Source: Hymenobacter sp. DG01
GTDB lineage: Bacteria > Bacteroidota > Bacteroidia > Cytophagales > Hymenobacteraceae
Direction: 5' to 3'
DNA length: 64,000 nucleotides
Assembly: GCF_006352025.1 (NCBI RefSeq)
Contig: NZ_CP040936.1
Location: 496,001 to 560,000 of the forward strand
Below, one piece after another: positions 60,398 to 64,000 of this stretch. Position numbers and translations under genes: made by a program. The first letter of the stretch is position 1. Each line of letters opens with the position of its first letter. The notes beneath the pieces are model-generated. The model saw only the letters and a list, made by a program, of their open reading frames with translations, did no database searches and was not told the origin of the DNA.

Positions 60398-60910
60398 TCA
60401 GGCGTGGCATTTGAAGTAGTCGAAGGGCTCCAGGCAGTCGTCGCACTGATAGTGAGCTTTGCAGGCGGTGGAGCCGAACTGGCTAACCAGGTGCGTGTGC
60501 TCCGACTTACAGAGCGGACAGCGCACGGCCGTATCGGCCCCGAACAGGTTGAGCATGTGGCCGGTAGCCGTGCCATCTACGGGGGGCGCAATGCCATAAG
60601 CTTCCAGCTTCTCGCGGCCCGCCTGCGACATCCAATCTGTAGTCCAGGCCGGGCTAAGCTGGTTGTGAATGTGCAGCTTGGTGATGCCCTCCGAAAGCAG
60701 CCGCAGCCGGATTTCGGTGGCAATGGTGTTCATGGCCGGGCAGCCGGAGTAGGTAGGCGTGATGGTGACGTGGACTTCCTCGCCCTCCACCCGCACCGCG
60801 CGCACAATGCCCAGGTCCAGGATGCTGAGCACGGGCACTTCCGGGTCGGAAACCTCTTCCAGCAGCTGCCAGATGTGCTCCTCAGTCGGTGCCGCTAGGT
60901 GCTCTACCAT
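60398..60910 (-). CDS. paaD: Phenylacetyl-CoA epoxidase subunit PaaD
   Basis: 170 residues. N-terminal MIP18/DUF59-like domain (QLLEEVSDPEVPVLSILDLGIV; VTITPTYSGCPAMNTIATEI). The C-terminal zinc/Fe-S-like Cys cluster is CPLCKSEH, then CKAHYQCDDC and a final Cys in YFKCHA. PaaD is thought to help mature Fe-S or diiron centres of the epoxidase. Its start overlaps the paaC stop by 7 bases. Confidence 0.9.
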   Translation of the reverse strand: MVEHLAAPTEEHIWQLLEEVSDPEVPVLSILDLGIVRAVRVEGEEVHVTITPTYSGCPAMNTIATEIRLRLLSEGITKLHIHNQLSPAWTTDWMSQAGREKLEAYGIAPPVDGTATGHMLNLFGADTAVRCPLCKSEHTHLVSQFGSTACKAHYQCDDCLEPFDYFKCHA

Positions 60911-61707
60911 TGCAAGCCGGGGTAGGTACGTTGGAGATATTGCAGCTCGGCCAGCAGGTAGCCCAGGTGCTCGGAGTGGCGGCCGTCTTTGCCGCCCTTC
61001 TGCATAAACACGCCTTGCGGCACGGGCAGGGTAGCTTCCTCTAACACGCGGGCTACGTGGGCATCAATCTGCTGCTGAATGGCCGCGTAGTCGGGTAGGA
61101 AGCCAGCGGCTTGTAAGGCTTTTTCGGAGGCGGAGGGGGTAGTCAGCTCACCGCTGTAGCGCCAGAGGTTGTCCAGGGCTTTTTCCACGCGGCGGCGGCT
61201 TTCCTCGGTACCATCACCCAGGCGAATCACCCACTCGGCGCTCCACTTGATGTGGTAGGCGGCTTCCTTCACTGATTTCTCGGCAATAGCGGCCAAGTGC
61301 GCATCCGGGCCCGACTTCAACTGCTGCAGCAGGTGGTAGTGGAAGCAGTCGTAGATGAACTGCCGCACGATGGTGCCAGCGAAGTCGCCGTTGGGCTGCT
61401 CCACTAGCAGCGGATTCCGGTACTCCACGGCGCTGCGCAAATAGGCCAGATCATCTTCCGTGCGGCCTTTGCCTTCCAGCTCGGCGGCGTACTGGTAGTA
61501 GCTGCGGGCCTCACCTAGCAAGTCCAGGGCAATGTTGGCCATGGCCAGGTCCTGCTCCAGAATGGGGCCGTGTCCGCACCACTCTGAGAGGCGGTGAGCC
61601 AGAATCAGGCTAGTATCGGCCAGCTGCAGCACGAAAGCAAACAGGTTGGCCTGAGTTTCAGGGGTAAGGGCCGGGGTGGCCTGCGCGGGCATCGGGGAGT
61701 CCGTCAT
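60904..61707 (-). CDS. paaC: Phenylacetyl-CoA epoxidase structural subunit PaaC
   Basis: 267 residues. Ferritin-like subunit that pairs with PaaA without carrying its active diiron centre. LFAFVLQLADTSLILAHRLSEWCGHGP, DLAMANIALDLLGEARSYYQYAA and KEAAYHIKWSAEWVIRLGDGTEES mark the family (shown here by their cores LAHRLSEWCG and YHIKWSAEW). Some metal-ligand positions of PaaA are missing, as expected. It starts 3 bases after paaB. Confidence 0.92.
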   Translation of the reverse strand: MTDSPMPAQATPALTPETQANLFAFVLQLADTSLILAHRLSEWCGHGPILEQDLAMANIALDLLGEARSYYQYAAELEGKGRTEDDLAYLRSAVEYRNPLLVEQPNGDFAGTIVRQFIYDCFHYHLLQQLKSGPDAHLAAIAEKSVKEAAYHIKWSAEWVIRLGDGTEESRRRVEKALDNLWRYSGELTTPSASEKALQAAGFLPDYAAIQQQIDAHVARVLEEATLPVPQGVFMQKGGKDGRHSEHLGYLLAELQYLQRTYPGLQW

Positions 61708-61710
61708 CGG

Positions 61711-61998
61711 TTACATGTGCTTGATGGAATCCGGCACCTGATAGAAGGTCGGATGGCGGTAGATTTTGTCGTTGGCCGGCTCGTAGAAAGCGGCCGCGTC
61801 ATCGGGGTTAGAAGCGTGCACGTGCTTGCTCTCCACTACCCAGATGCTTACGCCTTCGAGGCGGCGCGTGTACACGTCGCGGGCGTTCTGGATGGCCATT
61901 TCGGCGTCGGCGGCGTGGAGGCTACCGACGTGCTTGTGGTCGAGGCCCTGCTTGCTGCGGATGAAAACTTCCCAGAGCGGCCATTCTTTCTGCGACAT
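61711..61998 (-). CDS. paaB: Phenylacetyl-CoA epoxidase subunit PaaB
   Basis: 95 residues, the usual length. Small subunit that bridges the PaaAC heterodimers. Family motifs: WPLWEVFIRSKQGLDHKHVGSLHA (core EVFIRSKQGL), MAIQNARDVYTRR and GVSIWVVES. Three bases separate its stop from the paaC start. The gap to paaA contains repeat E. Confidence 0.93.
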   Translation of the reverse strand: MSQKEWPLWEVFIRSKQGLDHKHVGSLHAADAEMAIQNARDVYTRRLEGVSIWVVESKHVHASNPDDAAAFYEPANDKIYRHPTFYQVPDSIKHM

Positions 61999-62081
61999 GT
62001 AAAAGGTAGGGTGAGAGGGTAGGCGGGTAAGGATTTAGGAGGGGTGAGGGGGTAGGAAGTGGATGCCCTCAAAGAAATTAT

Positions 62082-62178
62082 CCGTCCTGCTGAGCTTAGC
62101 GGAAGCATCTCGCGAGCCAGAGGTGGGTGGGAACTTCAGCGTTTCAAGCCAAATGCCCCAGCTAGCTCAGCAGAACGG
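62082..62178. repeat. Palindromic repeat E between paaA and paaB
   Basis: 97 bases. Outer arms CCGTCCTGCTGAGCTTAGC and, on the other strand at the right end, CCGTTCTGCTGAGCTAGC. It also contains GGAAGCATCTC, a segment shared with repeats C and D in reverse orientation. The centre is not palindromic. Confidence 0.55.
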
Positions 62179-62191
62179 GTATCAATAAAAG

Positions 62192-63148
62192 TTAGGCGGC
62201 TACGGTAGCCGCTTCGCGCTGCTTGCGTTTTTCGGCGTGGGCCAGGGCGGCTTCGCGTACCCAGGCTCCTTCCTCGTGAGCTTGCACACGGGCCTGCAGG
62301 CGCTCCTTGTTGCACATGCCGTTGCCCTTCACCACGTTCCAGAATTCCTCCCAGTCCACGTCGCCGAAGTCGTAGCCCTGTTTGGCTTCATTCCACTTCA
62401 GGTTGGGGTCGGGCACCGTGAGGCCCAGGAATTCGGCCTGGGGTACCATCATATCCACGAATTTCTGGCGCAGCTCGTCGTTGGTGAAACGCTTGATGCG
62501 CCAGTTCATCGACTGAGCCGTGTTCGGCGACTCGGAGTCTTTGGGGCCAAACATCATTAGCGTGGGCCACCACCAGCGGTTCAGGCCTTCCTGAGCCATA
62601 GCCTTCTGCTCCGGCGAACCTTCGCAGAGAGTCTGCATGATTTCGAATCCCTGACGCTGGTGGAAGCTTTCTTCCTTGCACACGCGCACCATGGCCCGGG
62701 CGTAGGGACCGTACGAGGTGCGGCAGAGCGGCACCTGATTCAGGATGGCGGCGCCATCTACCAGCCAGCCCACACAGCCCATATCAGCCCAGCTAAGGGT
62801 AGGATAGTTAAAAATGCTCGAATACTTGGCTTTGCCCGAGTGCAGGTCGGCCAGCATTTGGTCGCGGGAAGCACCCAGGGTTTCGGCGGCGGAGTAAAGG
62901 TAGAGGCCGTGACCAGCTTCGTCCTGCACCTTGGCCAGTAGAATGGATTTGCGCTTGAGTGAAGGAGCGCGCGTAATCCAGTTGCCTTCCGGCAGCATGC
63001 CCACAAGCTCGGAGTGCGCGTGCTGCGAAATCTGCCGGATCAGGGTTTTGCGATAGGCATCGGGCATCCAATCCTTGGGCTCAATGCGCACATCGGCGTC
63101 AATGCGGGCCTGAAACTGTTCTTCCTGGGTGAGTTCTAGCGTTTCCAT
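62192..63148 (-). CDS. paaA: Phenylacetyl-CoA epoxidase catalytic subunit PaaA
   Basis: 318 residues. Diiron monooxygenase subunit that epoxidises the aromatic ring of phenylacetyl-CoA. Metal ligands are visible as Glu77-x-x-His80 in [12 protein letters not shown] and Glu160-x-x-His163 in [11 protein letters not shown]. Other family segments: [22 protein letters not shown] core ([10 protein letters not shown]) and [14 protein letters not shown]. First gene of the epoxidase block. A perfect palindrome lies 17 bases before the start codon. Confidence 0.95.
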   Translation of the reverse strand: METLELTQEEQFQARIDADVRIEPKDWMPDAYRKTLIRQISQHAHSELVGMLPEGNWITRAPSLKRKSILLAKVQDEAGHGLYLYSAAETLGASRDQMLADLHSGKAKYSSIFNYPTLSWADMGCVGWLVDGAAILNQVPLCRTSYGPYARAMVRVCKEESFHQRQGFEIMQTLCEGSPEQKAMAQEGLNRWWWPTLMMFGPKDSESPNTAQSMNWRIKRFTNDELRQKFVDMMVPQAEFLGLTVPDPNLKWNEAKQGYDFGDVDWEEFWNVVKGNGMCNKERLQARVQAHEEGAWVREAALAHAEKRKQREAATVAA

Positions 63149-63164
63149 GCCTCTTTAACAAAGC

Positions 63165-63186
63165 TTAACTAACATTCGTTAGTTAA
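63165..63186 (-). promoter_or_regulatory. TetR-type operator upstream of paaA
   Basis: TTAACTAAC, four bases, GTTAGTTAA: a perfect 9-bp inverted repeat of the size bound by TetR-family dimers such as PaaR. It overlaps the most likely promoter region of paaA (TAAGCTTTG just downstream on the minus strand has one base too many for a standard -7 box). No TetR gene is in the window. Confidence 0.65.
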
Positions 63187-63219
63187 ATGTAGAGAAAAGT
63201 TTGGTTTGTCAGTGTAGCC

Positions 63220-63618
63220 TTATGGTCTAATTAACTGATATTCCCCATTCCAACTGACCGGACTATGGCTACCATAATCGGTATCGTTGTAGAATAAACG
63301 TACTTTCAGGATACCGCTATCCAGTGTAATTTCGCCTTTATAGCCATAGTCTCCTCGTTTATGGAGAATAAGATGACCTGGCAGAGTTCCTCTGTCTGTT
63401 TGTGGCAATGGCAGTAGAATGCTATCCTTAAAGGTTTTGTTGAAAAGAGCAGACAGCGGGTCATGCACCATTCGGCGTCGTTGGCCGGTAAGTAACACAA
63501 ACGGTTTGCCCGCTACTATCCTTAGCTCGGCTTTCGGATTGTTTCCAACCTTAGCGCAACTACTGACTAGTAGGATTCCTGAAAGAAACAGGTAGAGATG
63601 CTTCGGCAAGCTTAGCAT
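63220..63618 (-). CDS. Small hypothetical lipoprotein with repeat-derived N-terminus
   Basis: 132 residues. Signal peptide LYLFLSGILLVSSC with lipobox VSSC. The mature part is a small beta-rich domain (KAELRIVAGKPFVLLT, YKGEITLDSGILKVRLFYND, ending WNGEYQLI). No family recognised. The start codon and first nine residues (MLSLPKHLY) are encoded by dispersed repeat D, so this gene's translation start appears to come from a repeat insertion. AT-richer than its paa neighbours; its link to the pathway is doubtful. It lies between paaE and paaA on the same strand. Confidence 0.55.
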   Translation of the reverse strand: MLSLPKHLYLFLSGILLVSSCAKVGNNPKAELRIVAGKPFVLLTGQRRRMVHDPLSALFNKTFKDSILLPLPQTDRGTLPGHLILHKRGDYGYKGEITLDSGILKVRLFYNDTDYGSHSPVSWNGEYQLIRP

Positions 63619-63621
63619 GAC
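63591..63621. repeat. Short repeat D (31 bases), overlapping a gene start
   Basis: Same sequence as repeat C at 55808 apart from two positions. On the minus strand it carries the ATG and the following codons of the hypothetical lipoprotein gene. Confidence 0.8.
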
Positions 63622-63637
63622 ATTCTAGTAGTGAATT

Positions 63638-64000
63638 CTACTGGTCGAAATCCACTGACACCTTCTCCGAGGTAGGGCGGGCCTGGCAGGAGAGGACGTA
63701 GCCTTTGGCCACTTCGGTGTCGGAAAGGGAGTAGTTCACGTCCATTTCTACGGTGCCCTCCGTTACGCGGCAGCGGCAGGTGCTGCACATACCGTTTTTG
63801 CAGGAGTAGGGGGCATCGGCGCCGGTTTCCAGCAGGGCATCCAGAATGGTGTCGCCGTAGTACGACATTTCCAGGATGCGCTTGGTGCCTTCCAGCTGCA
63901 CGGTTACCTGGCTGTGCTTGTCATCCTCACCAACAGGGCGTTGGGCTTGACGGGCGGCAGCCCGCTGGGCGCTGCCGGCGGAGCCAAACATCTCGAAGTG
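63638..64000 (-). CDS. paaE: Phenylacetyl-CoA epoxidase reductase PaaE (C-terminal part, cut by window end)
   Basis: About 120 C-terminal residues; the frame stays open through the window edge, so the start and the FAD/NAD domains lie outside. Visible is the plant-type ferredoxin domain with C-x4-C-x2-C (YSCKNGMCSTC), a fourth Cys in VLSCQA, and the end VSVDFDQ. It passes electrons from NADPH to the diiron centre of PaaA. A second, complete paralogue of this layout is at 32228. The first Met in the visible part (63991) is internal. Confidence 0.88.
   Translation of the reverse strand, partial: HFEMFGSAGSAQRAAARQAQRPVGEDDKHSQVTVQLEGTKRILEMSYYGDTILDALLETGADAPYSCKNGMCSTCRCRVTEGTVEMDVNYSLSDTEVAKGYVLSCQARPTSEKVSVDFDQ

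Noticed and set aside
53074..63621. IS element within the paa cluster
   Set aside because: The palindromic repeats are all under 160 bases, have no transposase frame, and no target duplication could be made out.

Overview
The window looks like the chromosome of a GC-rich member of the Bacteroidota, most likely a Hymenobacter-type bacterium (order Cytophagales). The reasons are a type IX secretion pair (PorV-like and PorU-like) with T9SS sorting tails, Bacteroidota promoters of the form TTG-N18..20-TAnnTTTG, almost no Shine-Dalgarno sequences, lipoproteins with short lipoboxes, and a Bacteroidota-style phenylacetate cluster. The genus is inferred from overall resemblance and was not tested. 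I see no prophage, IS element or CRISPR array.

Layout. 0.5-5.5 kb: a compact curli operon, csgE-csgF-csgG, then two curlin-repeat subunit genes and a csgH-like gene. It has no csgD or csgC. 5.6-10.9 kb: a beta-propeller lipoprotein and a large repetitive T9SS-secreted protein. 11.3-14.0 kb: Fe-S cluster assembly (iscA, iscU, iscS) on the minus strand. 14.1-17.2 kb: methylmalonyl-CoA epimerase, tsaC, a small lipoprotein and a CCA-adding-type nucleotidyltransferase. 17.7-20.8 kb: a PadR regulator with a PspC/GIN-domain membrane protein. 21.2-26.9 kb: porV-like and porU-like genes. 27.0-41.9 kb: mostly housekeeping (folA, fmt, a NamZ-type muramidase, a LolC/E-type permease, an M23 protein, a PaaE-like reductase, an M3 peptidase, thiL, rlmD, an SDR), with several lipoproteins and one AT-rich orphan. 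41.9-52.2 kb: two identical tRNA-Lys(TTT) genes bracket a stress/envelope region: YciE/F-like protein, cyanophycinase-like peptidase, NarL-type regulator, low-complexity secreted proteins, HTTM protein, MBL hydrolase, solitary RES-domain protein and two ferritin-like proteins.

52.3-64.0 kb: an almost complete phenylacetate degradation cluster on the minus strand. In transcription order it is paaE (cut by the window end), a small lipoprotein, paaA, paaB, paaC, paaD, paaG, paaH, paaI, paaJ, paaY, an Imm50-like gene, paaZ and an enoyl-CoA hydratase. Together these cover epoxidation of phenylacetyl-CoA, ring isomerisation and opening, and beta-oxidation-like steps. A perfect TetR-type palindrome lies just before paaA. 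Nearly every gap between translationally coupled blocks holds a palindromic repeat, and one such repeat supplies the start codon and N-terminus of the small lipoprotein.

The most unusual signals are non-coding: large nested palindromes in convergent gaps, the repeat-punctuated paa cluster, -7 boxes that put transcription starts at or next to start codons (cca, rlmD, permease), a leader hairpin in front of thiL, and clustered ACGTATT half-sites before the ferritin-like pair.
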